Position numbers and translations under genes: made by a program. Shown piece after piece: positions 1 through 12,591 of a stretch of DNA of 63,126 bases (the first letter of the stretch is position 1; each line of letters begins with the position of its first letter). The notes beneath the pieces are model-generated. The model worked only from the letters and a program-made list of their open reading frames with translations. It was not told where the DNA came from and ran no database searches. Source of the stretch: Chromera velia. Taxonomy: Eukaryota; Sar; Chromeraceae. The stretch lies in assembly GCA_018398765.1 (NCBI GenBank), contig JAHBMJ010003984.1, positions 1 through 63,126 on the forward strand. Reading direction: 5' to 3'.

Positions 1-44
1 GGGGGGGAAGGAAGAGAAGACGAGGCTTTGAACAAAAATCAGAC

Positions 45-755
45 CTTCTCATTTTCATCTGAAAGAAGACCGACCCACCCAGAGTCTTTCCGATCTTCTG
101 TGCTGTCGCCATCGCTTCGACAAGGGAGGCATCACCCAGCGGGTGCACGGAGATATGGTCGACCTGAGATACATCATTGCAGAGATGTGTGGCACAAGAA
201 GGCAGTCTGAGAGGCGGTGAACATGTCACGTGGATGAATTGACAAGAAGAAGAAGGACCTTCAAAGTGTGTGAAAGCAAATCTTATACACAGCTGGAGGG
301 GGGAAGGGCGTTGAAACAGGGTGAGGCTGGGAAACCCCGAAAGCGAACACTGCTGTAGCAACTGGCGCCACGGCTCTTGCGGCGACTCCGAAAGAAAACA
401 AACTGACACCAGGACAACAAGCTACAATCTAGCTCTCACTCACCACTCCTATGCGAGGGTGAGAAGCTTCGTGCCTTGAGAGATCAAGGTGTTGTAGAGC
501 GTGGGAGACAACGTCGAAGACGGCAGATGAAAGAGGGGAAGCTCTGGAGTCCGTCTCTCTCTCCGCTTCTGCTGCAAGGAGAAAGTTTGTTCTGTTGTAG
601 GGTTTGTCGGTAAACTGGAAGACAAGCCGGGGCCCGGCGGGACCTCTTGAGTGCCTTTGAATTATTTCCTTCAGGTCTGAGAGGATCCGCTGGTTTCGTC
701 CCTCACTCACAAAAACATTGCAGGCCAACATTCTTGAGAGAGGTCGAAACGCCAT
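45..755 (-). CDS. Formiminotransferase cyclodeaminase-like protein, plant-type N-terminal domain (3' end outside window)
   Basis: Two exons are visible: 755-444 and 163 to about 45, joined in phase 0 across a GT-AG intron (443-164). The start ATG at 755 gives MAFRPLSRMLACNVFVSEGR. The segments NVFVSEGRNQ, YNRTNFLLAA and HPRIGV followed by VDHISVHPLGDASL match the order seen in formiminotransferase N-terminal domains, closest to the plant 'FTCD-like' family (ISESRN, EDRAYNR, GVVDHI). Such domains transfer formimino groups to tetrahydrofolate in classical FTCD; the role of the plant-type family is not established. The second half and any cyclodeaminase domain lie beyond the left edge. The join was chosen because it restores the conserved GVVDHI run exactly. 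An upstream non-coding exon is possible. Confidence 0.72.
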
Positions 756-2572
756 GTACGTCCCTTCACAATCCTGAATTAAGGAAAAGAGGAGGAAGCG
801 TGCAATAAAGACGATGGGCGGGACCACGCCAGAGAATTCACGAAATGCCTCTTTGCAGGAAATATCGTCGCAAGACGTTGTGCCTCAACCTTTCTCCGCA
901 CGGCAAGTAGTTCAACGTCAGGTTTGAAGTGTCTTAGTGTCAGTCTGCATCCATTCACGCGACTGTCAACTTCCACGTCCTAGCTCTTCCGCATCAGGGA
1001 GGACCATGCACGTTTTGTTTTGTTTTCGGGGAGCGAACCAAAGCCAATTCTTTGAGAGGATGATCAGCCAGTGCCCACATCCTGTCAGGTATACGTTCAA
1101 CTATATACTTCTTCCTCTCGGTCTGTCTCGGCATTGGGACCATGTATCATTGTGCGTCTCGCCGTCTCCAATTAATGCCGTCTCTGGCGTCTCCATGCGG
1201 CGTCCTTCGTCTACACGGAAATCCATGCATGCACGGAATCTGTCCGAAAGACCTTCCAGCCGACGGGCTGCTCTCATTGCCAAGCCTTTTCTGATTTTGA
1301 AGGGCTCACTGAGGATTCTGCCCACCTCTTACAAGCCTCTGCATTGTATTAATAAATGCAAAGTGCACATGACAAATCAACACTTCTGAAAACTGGGCGC
1401 ACCGTCCAAAAGAGACTGCTTGAACTACCGGTTGCCGACATATCTACCCTGTCGTCTGTGCTGAACCAAGAGAGGACACCATGATAGTCGAGAAGCTCGA
1501 GGGGGTCGGAATTCCTCCTTGGCTCACATACGGCTTGCTCTGTCTTGTGGGTCTGCACCTTCTGGCATTTCTCGCCTGGTCAGCAGACTGAAGGCTGCAT
1601 GAGCTGAAGTGTTTTCCCGTCTCCGTTTCTTTCTCTGCCAGTGTCAATTTTCATCCAAGATGCCCCTTACTGTGTGCATGACAGAATGCATGCTTTCCAC
1701 ATTTCACATTAGTATGACGACGTACCGTTTGCAGGATCTGGCTGGCCTGGGATGACGTGAAGAATCCCGACCACCCAATTCTTGGAAAGAAGAAACAAGC
1801 GTGAGAGAGGGAGGGAGGGAGGGAAGGATCTGCCGACGAATGGCAGGGAGACGAAAGATGGGAGATGACCTTCTTGTTGTCCGTTTCTATCCGAGATGGA
1901 TGGAGTGGAAGCGTCAAATCAGATCCTGCGTCAGAAAAGACTTTTTCAGCAGGTGGCATTGATCGAGAAAGAAACCGTGGATACATCGTTCTGCTTTGGG
2001 GGCTGTACTTTAAAAGGGGTACTGTGGGGATGCTCACTGGAATTTGTAGACGAGGTATCGCGAGGTCATTCTTGAGTGAATGGCGGGGGCGACACGAGAC
2101 CGGAGAGTAGAGGGGGAGTGAGTCTCAGAGATGTCATTGGTGGGCAGGACGGTCTGGCGGTCTGACTAGAAGGTGCGAGATGGAGTCTCATTATGTACAG
2201 GACGAGAAAGTGAACCTTGATCCTCCTCCTTGGTAACGCAGAGGAGTTGACAGAACGAATTCACGCAATTGGAGGGTCGCCAGAGGACTCGACATGACAT
2301 CAGTTAGCTGGCTGCTTTGTTTCGATCGTTAATTGTTGTGTCCTGTTTTATCTTATTTTCTCTGATCAACTTTTTCCTGCCACCGACTGGCCTTCCGATG
2401 CACGTCTGCGTGGTGCTGGACCACTCTGATCACCTCCGATTTGCAATGAATCCCGGGACCCGGTTTATTCTTTTTTCCCCCTCCTTCTCCTGTTCTGCTG
2501 CTGCCGACATCTTCCGCCCCTAGCTTCCTTTCTTCAAGCCTTCCTTCCCTTTTTTTCTTATTCTTTCTGTCT

Positions 2573-2576
2573 TTTT

Positions 2577-2620
<44 letters not shown>

Positions 2621-2626
2621 TTCTTT
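2573..2626. repeat. (TTTC)n microsatellite
   Basis: About thirteen nearly perfect TTTC units. The open frames predicted across it on either strand are artefacts of the repeat. Confidence 0.95.
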
Positions 2627-3048
2627 CTGTGTTACCGCCGAAAGAGTCCTCCCGCAAGATACGAAGACACAGCATCAGAAGAATCCCCCTCCGCAGGGAC
2701 GCCCCCCCACCCCCCCACCCCTGTGTAAAGACCATGACGGTGCCGGTCCCCACGTGCAGTTTTCTTTTTGTCTTTTTTCTTTTTCCTTTTTTATTTGTTA
2801 AGTTTTCTTGTCTTGTATTTGTTTCTCTTCCTTGTCTTGAGTGGAAGCAGCAGAGGAGTAGCATGTGAAACCAGTGATCACGTGAAAGTCTGTCGGGAGG
2901 TGGAGAGGCAAGGGGCGCTTAACTCTCACCTTTCGGGCCCCCTGCCCACGTTGTTTGATTGTTGGAGCTGTTCTTTTGTCTTTGTTCTTTCTTTCTTTTT
3001 GTCTGTTGTGTTCATGAAGAAAAGGAGGGAGAAGAAGAAGAAACATAT

Positions 3049-3184
3049 AGTCTGTCTGTCTGTCTGTCTGTCTGTCTTTCTTTCTTTCTTTCTTTCTTTC
3101 TTTCATTCATTCATTCATTCATTCTTATTTTTTCTTGCTTTCGTTCTCTTTCTGTTCTTCTTTCTTTTTTTGCTCTCTCTCTTA

Positions 3185-3277
<93 letters not shown>

Positions 3278-3299
3278 CTTCCTTCCTTCCTTCCTTCGT
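3049..3299. repeat. Compound microsatellite: (TCTG)n-(TTTC)n-(ATTC)n-(CT)n-(GT)n-(TTCC)n
   Basis: Six adjacent simple repeats run into one another with only short spacers. The GT tract alone is about 65 bases. All long open frames here (poly-Leu/Ser/Cys-Val type) are repeat artefacts. Confidence 0.95.
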
Positions 3300-3466
3300 C
3301 GCCTCTTTCTTTCTTGCCATCCTGTCTTTCGTCCTTTCTGCTTTTCTTCTGGCTACAGTAGGGCTACTTTGCAGTCAAATTCCTAGTACTGGCCAGTAAT
3401 TTCGCATAGTTTAATACAGTATAATAAATATTGTCGTGCTAGTCGTCACCTTACATTTATAAACAT

Positions 3467-3919
3467 TGTAACACCTTCCTGGTGCTTTGGAGGTAGCGGC
3501 AGAACAGACGGAGAGCTAGACCCAGAGACGAGGTCTAGATGGAGAGAGACGGATGTATAAACTCTACAGACTCTAGCTTAGTCTGAATTCCTCTGTCAGC
3601 TAAAGGATTGGATATGGATAGGCCATTAGCCGTCCATCGAGTCCAGAGGATTCATAGTTTGGAGTTGAACTTGACTTCTGCTAGCTAGCTAAGAAAGGAC
3701 AAACTCACGATCGGACAAACGGAACAAACGATCTCAGCGAGACGGCTGAGAGCAGATTAAATCTGACCGGTCCCCGCGCAAACGCAAAGACAAGCTTAAA
3801 GTTTCCGGGGCCAGGCAGACAAAACGTGGCGGTGGGCGATCGAAACAAAGGCGGTGCGCATACAAGATTGAAGAACCAGACGGTGGCGGCGGGACGGCGC
3901 CGGAAGATAGGACACTACA
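3467..3919. repeat. Left LTR of the short LTR element
   Basis: 453 bp, TGTA...TACA. It aligns along its whole length with 4858-5305. The aligned differences are mainly transitions plus a few short indels, judged by eye. Confidence 0.8.
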
Positions 3920-4857
3920 TATCCCCCCCTCTCACCGGCAAGGAAATCGCGCCCTTACGATAACTCACACCCAATCGAGCATACGCGTGGACAAAATAAA
4001 ATCACAACATAAAAAGTAGACACCAGAGTTAGTTAAACAAACGCAGTAAGCCTGTCACTTTCTTTTCTCCACAACTCTTTTTTTTTTTTTTTTTTCATTC
4101 TCTTTCTGCGGGTGCCAGAACGTGAGATCAGCTATCAACAGAGATCCGATGCAACCTTCTACCTTCTAAGACCAGACCAGGTCCTTTACCTTGGAACCCT
4201 TGGCTCCAGGCTTTTCCCATCGGATACATCACTACCGAAGTACCAGGCTTCGTTCACTTTGTATCATCAGTCAAGGTTGGACAGGCAGCTACAGTCCCTA
4301 TCAACCTCTAGCTCATTCATATCTCTTTCTCTTCTCTTTTTCTTCCACTCTCTTTTCTTGAAGGCTCTAAAAACATACGTAACTGTCAACATGAATCAGT
4401 GGACACAAACGCAGAAAAAAGACGCACCTCGTCTGCTTTTTACTCTTTATTGCTGACAGGAGACTGACATGCCAGACAGAAAGCCTTAGGCCCTGGGCTC
4501 TCACGTAAATTAAGGAAAGACAGGGATGGAAGAGAGGGCTTTCTTCTCTATTTTCTTTTTCATTCTTTCATTCCTCCCACCTCTGCTCTCCTTTTCAGCT
4601 ACCGTGCGATCTCACTTTCAGGGAGGAGTACTATGGATTTCTGGTATAAACGGTGGCAATAAGTCAGGGAAAGACAGATGGAAAGATGCCAACAGAAAAG
4701 GGTGGACAGAGAATAGATTCATTTTCTTCTTGTGTCTTCTCTTTCTCTTCAGTTCCCCCGCATCCCACATTCACACACATGTCATAAGAGGAGGAAAGAG
4801 TCACCAAACATACAGACGCTAGACAGAAATGCATACACATGAGCATAGGGAGAAATG

Positions 4858-5305
4858 TGTAGTAATTTCCTACCGCTTTGGAGGTAGCGGTAGAACAGAT
4901 GGAGAGCTAGACCAGAGATGAAACCTAGACGGAGAGGCAGATCTATAGACTCTTCAAACTCCAGCTCAGTCTAAAAATCTCAGTCAGCTAAGAGATATGA
5001 TATTAGAAGATCCTTAGCCGTTCGTAGAGTCAAGAGATTCATAGTTGAACTTGGACTTGGCTTCTGCTAGCTAGCTAAGAAAGGACAAACTCACGACCGC
5101 ACAAACGGAACAAACGATCTCAGCGAGACGGCTGAGAGCAGATTAAATCTAACCAGTCCCTGCGTGAATGCAAAGACAAGCTTTTCGGGGCCAGGCAGAC
5201 AGAACGCGGTGGTGGGTGATCAAAACAAACTTTAAGGCAGCGTGTATGCAAGATCGAAGAACCAGATGGCGGCGGCGGGATGGCACCGGAAAGTAGGACA
5301 CTACA
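4858..5305. repeat. Right LTR of the short LTR element
   Basis: 448 bp copy of 3467-3919 in direct orientation. It ends CTACA and is followed by the duplicated target ACAT. Confidence 0.8.
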
Positions 5306-6008
5306 ACATACAATGGTAGAATAAAAACTCTGAGGAAGGTAAATATGTATAGGCTGCAATTTCAGAAATAATTTGCTAAATAATTTGTACACATGATTTT
5401 CAAGAAGTAAATGTTGGAGTTTGTAAGTATTCGATCAATATATAGGAGCTAGAATGAAACAATATGACAAAAAAAATTAAGAAAATATAGGCGCTGCATT
5501 CCACGCTCGGCCTCTTTAAAGTACTTTGAAGTAAGTTTTTTACGTTGTGAATTGAGTATTTTAGATCTATGGAAGATCAAACAGTACGTATGGCTTAATT
5601 ATCGTTTATTGTTTGTTCGGGGGACGCCTGCATACTCGGGGCACACGTGCACTCATCTCCGCGCGCAAAGCGAGCGCATTTTTATTTGAGGGCCGGGCCG
5701 GATCGATTTTTTTTTTTTTCAATCCATGCGCATGCATGCATGGATGTAAACAGATTTTTTTTTCCCGCATTTTTTTCTGTACTAAATTTCCCCCCCCTTT
5801 CTTCGATCCAAAATCATGCAACACAGGGATAATCAGTGCAGACAGCGTGTCAGTGAATGGTGAGCAGGTCAACTGACTGGAGGTTTTGGACCCAGAGCGT
5901 TCGAAGTGAGAGTGGATCCTCATCGCTGAACCCAGAATCCTTCGATCGGACTCCCGTCTCCGAACTTTGGTTTGAACTGCTCAAACTAAGAAATCCTCCT
6001 TGCAAGCA
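5306..6008. other. Upstream region of the HAD-phosphatase gene
   Basis: AT-rich to about 5600, then mixed sequence with T homopolymers. A palindromic CATGCATGCATG lies at about 5731-5742, some 270 bases before the start codon. No gene is seen. This stretch should contain the promoter and 5' UTR of the gene at 6009. Confidence 0.5.
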
Positions 6009-7042
6009 ATGCAACCTCTTGTCCTTGCTCTCTTCGGCCTATTGGCTGTCTCCACTACCGGCCTTAAGCTGAATCTTCGTCAGAAGGGCAACAAGCTGCT
6101 GGTGTGCGACTTTGACCAGACGATCTCAAAGGTCCACGTATGGAAGCAGTCCGACATGTTCTTGCGCAGCAAGCCCGACATCTTCAGCAAGAAAAAAGAG
6201 GAGCGCAGAGCCTCTCTCACAGCAGCACAGAAAGCTAGAGTCGATGCAGGTGATTCTAGATTCTTTCTGATGTACATGTGTGAACAGATTGCTCTCACCT
6301 CAATCTTCGCTAATTGTCGTCTCCATCCATAATTTAAATGGAAACGCATGCATGCACGAAGAAGTCGAAAGGTGGACATGATGGGAAACGTTTTACAGTA
6401 TGAGACACGTCTCTATGCAAACTTTTTTCATGACAAAACAAAGCATCCTTTGCACTGCCGGAAGCTGGGAGTTTCTCCAGTTTCATTGAATCTGGGTTGA
6501 TCTCCAAGAAGACGAACGCTTAATTTCTGTCTCTCCCTCTCGGCGTTGCAGGAACGTTCCAGATGTATAGGGACCCAAAGGCAGAGGTTGAGAACTACTT
6601 GAACAATCCGGGTTATGCTGCCGTCGCCTCCAACGTCACGGACTGGATCGATATCGCCTTCGAGGGCAACACAGACAAATTCGGAGATGCTCTGTTCGGA
6701 GGTGCGTCTTCGGTCCACTCTTTTCTGCTCTTTCGGATAAATCTCTTACCTAGAGTGTCTCTTTCTGTTCTGATACTGTCACCTCAGTGCTGAATGGCAA
6801 AAGTGAATTTTGAGGGGACCTTTTTTCGGAGAATCCTGAGTCGGACTCCTTCCTTGTAAGCTCTTCTAAACCGTTTCAACCGGAATCTCTCTATTCTTTC
6901 CCTTGCCTCTCTATATTTTTCGGTGTACATGGTTTCAATGTCGATCTTTGTTTTGATAGCTTCTCCTGAGAGGTTTGGCATCAAGTCAGCAAGCATTCCG
7001 AGAAATTTCCAAGCTCGTTGCGGTCTCCGTGGGGCGTTGGCT

Positions 7043-7073
<31 letters not shown>

Positions 7074-7557
7074 CCTTCTCGCATGGCTTTGCGCTATTTT
7101 TGGTCCGAATCTCTCTGTATGTGTCCCTGCCTCTCCGTGCCCCTCCCTTCCTGCAGCATCACGTTTGGCGGAGCTGAAGAAATTCTTCGAGAAAGCGAAG
7201 GAGGAGGGAGTGACGATTGCTATTCTCTCCAAGGGCGTCAAGGAGTTCATCTCTGCAACTCTGAAGGCTGTCGACTTGGACAAATACTTCAGCGGTGTGT
7301 ACGGAATCTTTGAGGGGGGACAGGACAAGACCGTGGGCATCAAGCGAGTGATGAAGGACTTGGGGGGAACCAGAGAGACCACCGTCTTCACAGACGACGA
7401 CCCTGCGCAGATCCAGCACGTCTGCAAGTACGCACAGACTGGGACCATCCCATCGATCCTTCCTGCCGCCCATTGCGTGGAAGTCAATCCAAGGGCAGGT
7501 CTCACCTCCGAGATGCTTGAGCAGCTTCAGACGATCCTCAAGAGCATTGACACGTAG
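6009..7557 (+). CDS. Secreted HAD-like phosphatase/hydrolase, three exons
   Basis: Exons 6009-6249, 6552-6701 and 7157-7557 join in frame through GT-AG introns to give 263 residues. The N-terminus (MQPLVLALFGLLAVSTTG) is a clear signal peptide, so the protein probably enters the secretory pathway. HAD motif I is LLVCDFDQTIS (DxDxT nucleophile), motif II is IAILSKGVKEF, and a late acidic motif reads FTDDDPAQI. These place it in the haloacid dehalogenase superfamily of phosphotransferases; the substrate cannot be read from sequence. The splice sites were picked because they keep phase (GGA and GCA codons are rebuilt across the junctions). A TTG-initiated extension of three codons is possible in the same frame but ATG at 6009 is preferred. 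The second intron contains a (CT)n run. Confidence 0.85.
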
Positions 7558-8008
7558 AGAGAGGGAAAAGATCGGTCAATTCAGACGTTCTCGATGGCGA
7601 GTCGCTACCCATGCCACACTACACCGCACGTGTTTTTGACCAGAAGTGGAAACAAAGGAGCGTAAAGAAGGTACGTGGTCAGATTTGCGGGGGTGGAATG
7701 GTTATAAAGGAACTACTTCGACTCCAGATCGAGTAAGCACAACAAAAGACTTGCTGAGGCCTGAGGACCTGAGGATTCTGGTTATTTCAAACTTATTTGT
7801 GTATGGAGTCAACAATGCTGTAGTGGCAAAGGCCTCGTGAGTCGTGACCGGCACGACGCATTACACATAGACTGTGACACAGTTTGCATACGATTTGCCT
7901 GATAGTTTACATAAATGTCTAAGTTAAAGCAATCGTAGCTGCAGTACTGCCATGCCGTTTCCTAAGCCTAAGCTTCTATGCTGATGTAGGCTGAAACTGC
8001 TTAACGTT
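7558..8008. other. Downstream region between the phosphatase gene and the composite LTR element
   Basis: No gene seen. It should hold the 3' UTR of the phosphatase gene. It ends with ACGTT (8004-8008), the left copy of the target duplication of the large LTR element. Confidence 0.5.
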
Positions 8009-8716
8009 AGTGAAAAGTAGAGTCTCACCTCTCTTGAGATTCCTCCAGTGGAATCCTATGGGCCCTCCCGTATCGATCCTCTAGCCTATCCAGAGGACTC
8101 CTCAAACTGCTATACTCCCGAATTCCTGGCCCTCTCCTATTAGAGGACCACAGCGAATACATCACCCTAACGTACTCGTCTAGACCGATACAGATAATCA
8201 GAAATAAATATCTGATCAGTCTCTTCACCAGGCAAAAAATTTATGAACCCCCACAATCCACAGTACGCTCCTGCTGGTGGCTTCGTGCATTATTCAGAGC
8301 ACAAGAGAACCACAGAGAGACATAGAGCACAGTACAGATCCTACACATGAAGGTCTGTCAACCCCTAGGTCACGTCTCTTATTCAGACAGACGGTAACCG
8401 CCGTGCACGTCTGTCTGACTGTCTGGAAATTAATTCGGGACCGGAATTAATTCTTAAGCCTCCGATAGCATAACCGCACCATCGGCCTAATTGAATCTTA
8501 TATGAAGGCCTGGAGCACACACCACTACGGTAAGTGCCTCGGGTGTATTTCTTACACCAAAGTGCATGCCGGCCATACCATGGAACTCACAACATGCACA
8601 CCTCTGTCGCAGGCGCCCCGCCACCCCGTATGGACGAAGGGACGAATGGAAAGGCCGGGACCGGAATTCACCCTCCGCGAATCCGACCAGGAACGGGACC
8701 GTCGTTTTCTTTCACA
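8009..8716 (-). repeat. 3' LTR of the composite retroelement
   Basis: 708 bp direct copy of 40960-41708. Differences are scattered substitutions, mostly transitions, plus the 41-base deletion. It ends against the left ACGTT target copy. Confidence 0.72.
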
Positions 8717-8742
8717 CACCCCCTCCCGAGCCCCCGAGGAAA
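8717..8742 (-). promoter_or_regulatory. Polypurine tract of the composite retroelement
   Basis: On the minus strand GGGGGC-TCGGGAGGGGGTG directly abuts the first base of the 3' LTR. This is the position where plus-strand DNA synthesis is primed in LTR elements. Confidence 0.6.
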
Positions 8743-11700
8743 GACTATGGAGCACGCAGCACAACATACCTCCCTCTGATGAGGAAGAATCGAGAAGCAT
8801 GAGAAAAGACCTTTCTTTAATCATCCGGCTCCCCAATTTCCTTTTCCTCTTTTCCTGACACTCAACCATTGCCTGCCAGCCACCGCAACTGGCGACCTAA
8901 TGGGAGTGTCCTCCTTTTGTCTAAAGGACTTCTATATGCAGGCAGGGTAATCCGCATATGCAAACAGGCAATTGCTACCGGAGGCTCCTGTACAAGCACA
9001 GACGAGTCCCTGTAGCGAGAAGCACCGCTTCCTATCCGAGCAAGTCACAAAAATACGGCATCCCCCGAACTGCTCAAACGCTGCCCCGTCACTATGGCCA
9101 GCAGCCCAGAACGTGCGCTCATAGGTTGGATGCAGCCACACCGGGACGTGCCCCTAATACACCCAGCTTAAAACGCCCACACATTGATAAGATATGCAGG
9201 GAAGGGATTGCTATAGATCCTCCCCTTTCCCCACACCCGAAACGGAGACTGCTTTTCTTCCCAACCAACACTGCACAATCATAAAAGAATTACTCATGTA
9301 TCATTTACCTCTTTTCTTCTCATTCCTTTTTCTCATGCTCTCACGCGCCGTCCTCTCCAGACGTTATTTATTATCCTTTAACAAGTGAGAGCACACCGGG
9401 CTCACGCATGTGCAGCGCAAACATAGAAAGGGATACCAGCCGACCGGGCTGGAAAAATGGGACAAACCAAAACCACACCGGGAAAAGCGAAAGGAACAGC
9501 ACAGAAGAACACAGGCCCCGAGCCCATGCCTACTTATGCTAACGAACACATGGAACATATAGCCCATCTGCCTCCAGATGGAGCCCCGCCCCACACGCAG
9601 AGAACCGAAGACATCTAGCATGTAGGAGCCCGCGCTACCTGCCATGCTTCCTGCTCTAGACGGACCCTGCTCTGAACATACGAAAGAAATAAAAGAAAGA
9701 AAGACAAACTAAACACAAGCATTCCTCATGTAAACCAAAATGCAGTTCATTGAAAACCAAGAGCCTTTGATAATGTGGGCATGCCCTGCCCCCCTGGCAA
9801 GGAGACCCAATCGTCCAAAACAAGCCTGTCAAAAGCAAAGTCCTTACCACCTTCTCCCCCAGTACTTCTTTTCCTTCTTTCACACACTCGTACCTACGGT
9901 ATGTGTGGATGGCCCCGCGACCACCACAAAGGGAAGGGAAAATGTTTTGCTTGCTGTTTCTCTTTCTGGGTGGCTGTGTAGAAGGAGGGGCAGGCCACTT
10001 AGGTTCATGAGATCTTTGGCACAGTCACGCAGCTTCCAGTTCGGGTCGGCTATGTGTTAGGGCGTCGGCATCGCAAGCCCCCCTAACGCCAACCGGCAGC
10101 TCAAGGAAAACACGACTGCGAAAGGTCTTTGCCTACATAGACAGGACGGGAAGGCCTTTCCCTCCCAGCTCCTTTTCATCTGTGAAAACGAATTTAAAAC
10201 AGAAAACCCGAAGACGCCCACACCCGGCTAGCGTTCACCAACCATACACGCCCCTATGAAGCGATGAGCTTCCCCGGGCCGTGCGGAAATCTAAACAAAG
10301 AAGAAAGAGGGAGAGAAAATAAATATACAAAAACGAACTGCACTTCAAGGAAGGTGCCCCCGAGGCACCCCCTACCCCTTCATGCATGCCTTGCAGAAAC
10401 AATTAAAAACTCACAGGAGAGCTACAACGCACTCCCCTGACCTTCTGGGGAAAGGATTTCATAAATACAAACCCACAAAACCGAACACACCCGGACTTAC
10501 ACTCACCCCTAACCTGACCTTCCAGAGCGGAGGACAGGCTTCAGGCAGGATGAGATGCCGGCAGAGGAAAGAAACGCCCACAACACACCTGAGCTGTTAT
10601 TCTCACCCAAAATGCTCCCTGCACTTGGATTAGGTCTCTCTTGCACGGCAGTTACACATCCGACTAGGACAGTTCATCATAAACGCAGGACGCCCTTGTG
10701 ATCCTGCTAAAGCGCGGTGCATAGAGAGATGAGACAAAGAGATGAAAAGTTTCAGTGTGCACACAGCGGTCTTTCCCCCTGTCTAGGCTGCCACCTGCCA
10801 GATGTGATGCTCCCCATGAGCACCCTCCCCCCTTTCTATCTACATTCTCTCGTGGATTCACTCGGGGGTGATGCAAAGCCCTGCAGGGAGTGAGACAAAA
10901 GTACAGATTAAAGCGTCGATTAGGCAGCACGCCAACTCCATCACCGCAACGGATCGCAGACAGGCAGCCAGGTCATAAATGGACGCAAACAAAAATCATT
11001 CACGCTCTTCATGCCAGCTGACAGCGTTTTCTCAGGCTGCCTAACTGGTCTGGCCAGGCCTATTCTGCTCAAAATGGAGGAAGGAAAGCGCACAGGGATC
11101 GGACTGTTTGAGTGCTTCGGGCACTCACCTTTGCCGCGTAAATAGCCCGTCTGTTTCTTGCGCATGGATCTCTTATGCAGATGGGCACCAAACACGGAGT
11201 GCAGGATAACGGATGCGAACAGATAGGGTAATGCCTCCCCATGAACGTCAGATCTACCCGCCCATACACCCTACGTAATTGACCTTAAACGGTCTACGCT
11301 CGTTTGTTCCACCTGAGCTGCCCCCCAAAAAAAATTAATGCTCAGTTTACATGAAATTTGGGCCCGCTTATTGCATGGCCTCATGCATTGCCCGAGCATT
11401 GGATGCTTTGCCCGTGACGCAGAGGCATATGCGCCAACTACGCCAGAGCGTAGAATATAAACAAACAAACAAACACGAACACAAACAGGACGAGACAGAA
11501 CAAGACAACTACCGAATATGCATAGCTGCGGAGATGTATGGAAGGGTACAGTAGAAGAGGACCCGCTCCTCTGGCTTTCTTGCTTTCTTGCCTAACTCTT
11601 CTTGCTCTCCTGCCTGGCTGAGCCCACGCCCACCCAGCAGGAGACACCTTGTCTCCTGCTCCTCTTTCTTGTCACCACCCCATCTAGTTGCCTATCTGGG

Positions 11701-12009
11701 AGAACAGATTAACGAGAGAGAGAAACGGATAAAAGGGATGAACAGTACCTCTGGCCTATCTAACTCCTTTTATGCCCAAACCCAAACCCTAGTCGTCCCC
11801 ACCTTGAGCAAAAAAACAAAACCCTGTACACGCCTACCTGCAAAGGGACGACAGGAGGGAAAGAGCAGACAACAGAAACATGACATAAAAGAGAGAAAGA
11901 AAAGGCCCCGCATCCCTCCCCTCCAGAAGTTCCACGCCGCCGAACTCACGCCATCTCCCCACCGGGGAGGGCGTACTTGGTCATCACGTTCGCCACACTC
12001 CTCGATCAT
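8717..12009. other. 3.3-kb region between RNase H and 3' LTR, no recognisable gene
   Basis: This stretch is C-rich on the plus strand. Open frames are short on both strands and none shows a family signature. It may be the long 3' untranslated part of the retroelement or an unrecognised insertion. Confidence 0.5.
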
Positions 12010-12588
12010 GCAATCCACTGGAGATCTGCCCTAAGGACATGCATCTCCTGAATGCACCACTCTAAAACGCCCTGCATGGTCGCATCGGTCTGGGCCTTGC
12101 CAGATCGGAACTGGTCGTGGAGGGGGCCGGAGTCCGTGTAGACGATCACACGGACCTTCTTGAGGCCCCACATTGCCTTAACCTAGGCCTTAACGAGGGC
12201 AACGATGCCAAAGAGCTTCTTGAGAAGAAACTCAAAGGCGAGCACCTCCCCGGCAGTGGAAGACCCGACCTTCCTTCCCGCCCTCTTGGTGGCCCACGCG
12301 ATCCAGTTCTCCAGGAGGGACCGTAGGTCCCCTCGCAGCTCGATCGGGTGCAGGATCCTGACAATATAACCCAACCGTACAGCGTAAGTTGCGAACTTGA
12401 ACGCTACGTCGAAGTACGCGTGCATGCATGACGGGCATGAGCCCCACGCTCGTAAAAACCCGCTTGTCAGAGTGCCCCTTCAGCATCTCGATGATGCGCA
12501 CGACTGTCTTGAAGACGCGCCTGGAGGGCTTAGAAATCGACTGCGCTACCGTGTGGCCCCACACCGCACAGAGCGGATTCATCTTCAC
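12010..12588 (-). pseudogene. Copia RNase H segment, frameshifted
   Basis: After the stop at 12592 the minus strand continues with the connection region (VAQSISKPSRRVFKTVVRII and MLKGHSDKRVFTSVG). It then shifts frame to MHAYFDVAFKFATYAVRLGY and GRKVGSSTAGEVLAFEFLLK, matching the copia RNase H D..WA and SSTEAEY-like blocks. At least one frameshift separates these parts, so the enzyme is not intact. Confidence 0.7.
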
Positions 12589-12591
12589 CCC

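Larger units (their letters stand above)
756..3466. other. Intergenic region, microsatellite-rich in its second half
   Basis: I see no supportable gene here. Short open frames on both strands lack family features. From about 2570 the sequence becomes a chain of simple repeats, and around 3400-3460 it is AT-rich. The first 500 bases presumably hold the promoter of the minus-strand formiminotransferase-like gene; a GCATGC-containing palindrome lies at about 1222-1235. Confidence 0.6.
3467..5305. mobile_element. Non-autonomous LTR retroelement (short TRIM/LARD-like), complete with target duplication
   Basis: Two direct repeats of about 450 bp enclose 938 bp. Each repeat starts TGTA and ends GGACACTACA, so the ends are TG...CA with a short inverted TGTA/TACA. 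The 4 bases before the left repeat (ACAT, 3463-3466) equal the 4 bases after the right repeat (ACAT, 5306-5309), as expected for a target-site duplication. The interior encodes no reverse transcriptase or gag that I can recognise, only a 114-codon open frame (4112-4456) of low complexity and a T-homopolymer near 4078-4095. Orientation is uncertain because no convincing primer site was seen. Confidence 0.75.

Noticed and set aside
429-827. ATG at 827 as start of the formiminotransferase-like protein
   Set aside because: The codons before 755 read through a typical acceptor (CTTAATTCAG) and are not family-like; ATG 755 is preferred.
2768-3361. Long open frames rich in Leu/Ser/Cys/Val on both strands
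   Set aside because: They are produced by the compound microsatellite; repeats with no stop codon give open frames in several phases.
8717-12009. Several frames of 60-150 codons
   Set aside because: None has family features or supporting splice structure; kept as unassigned retroelement 3' region.
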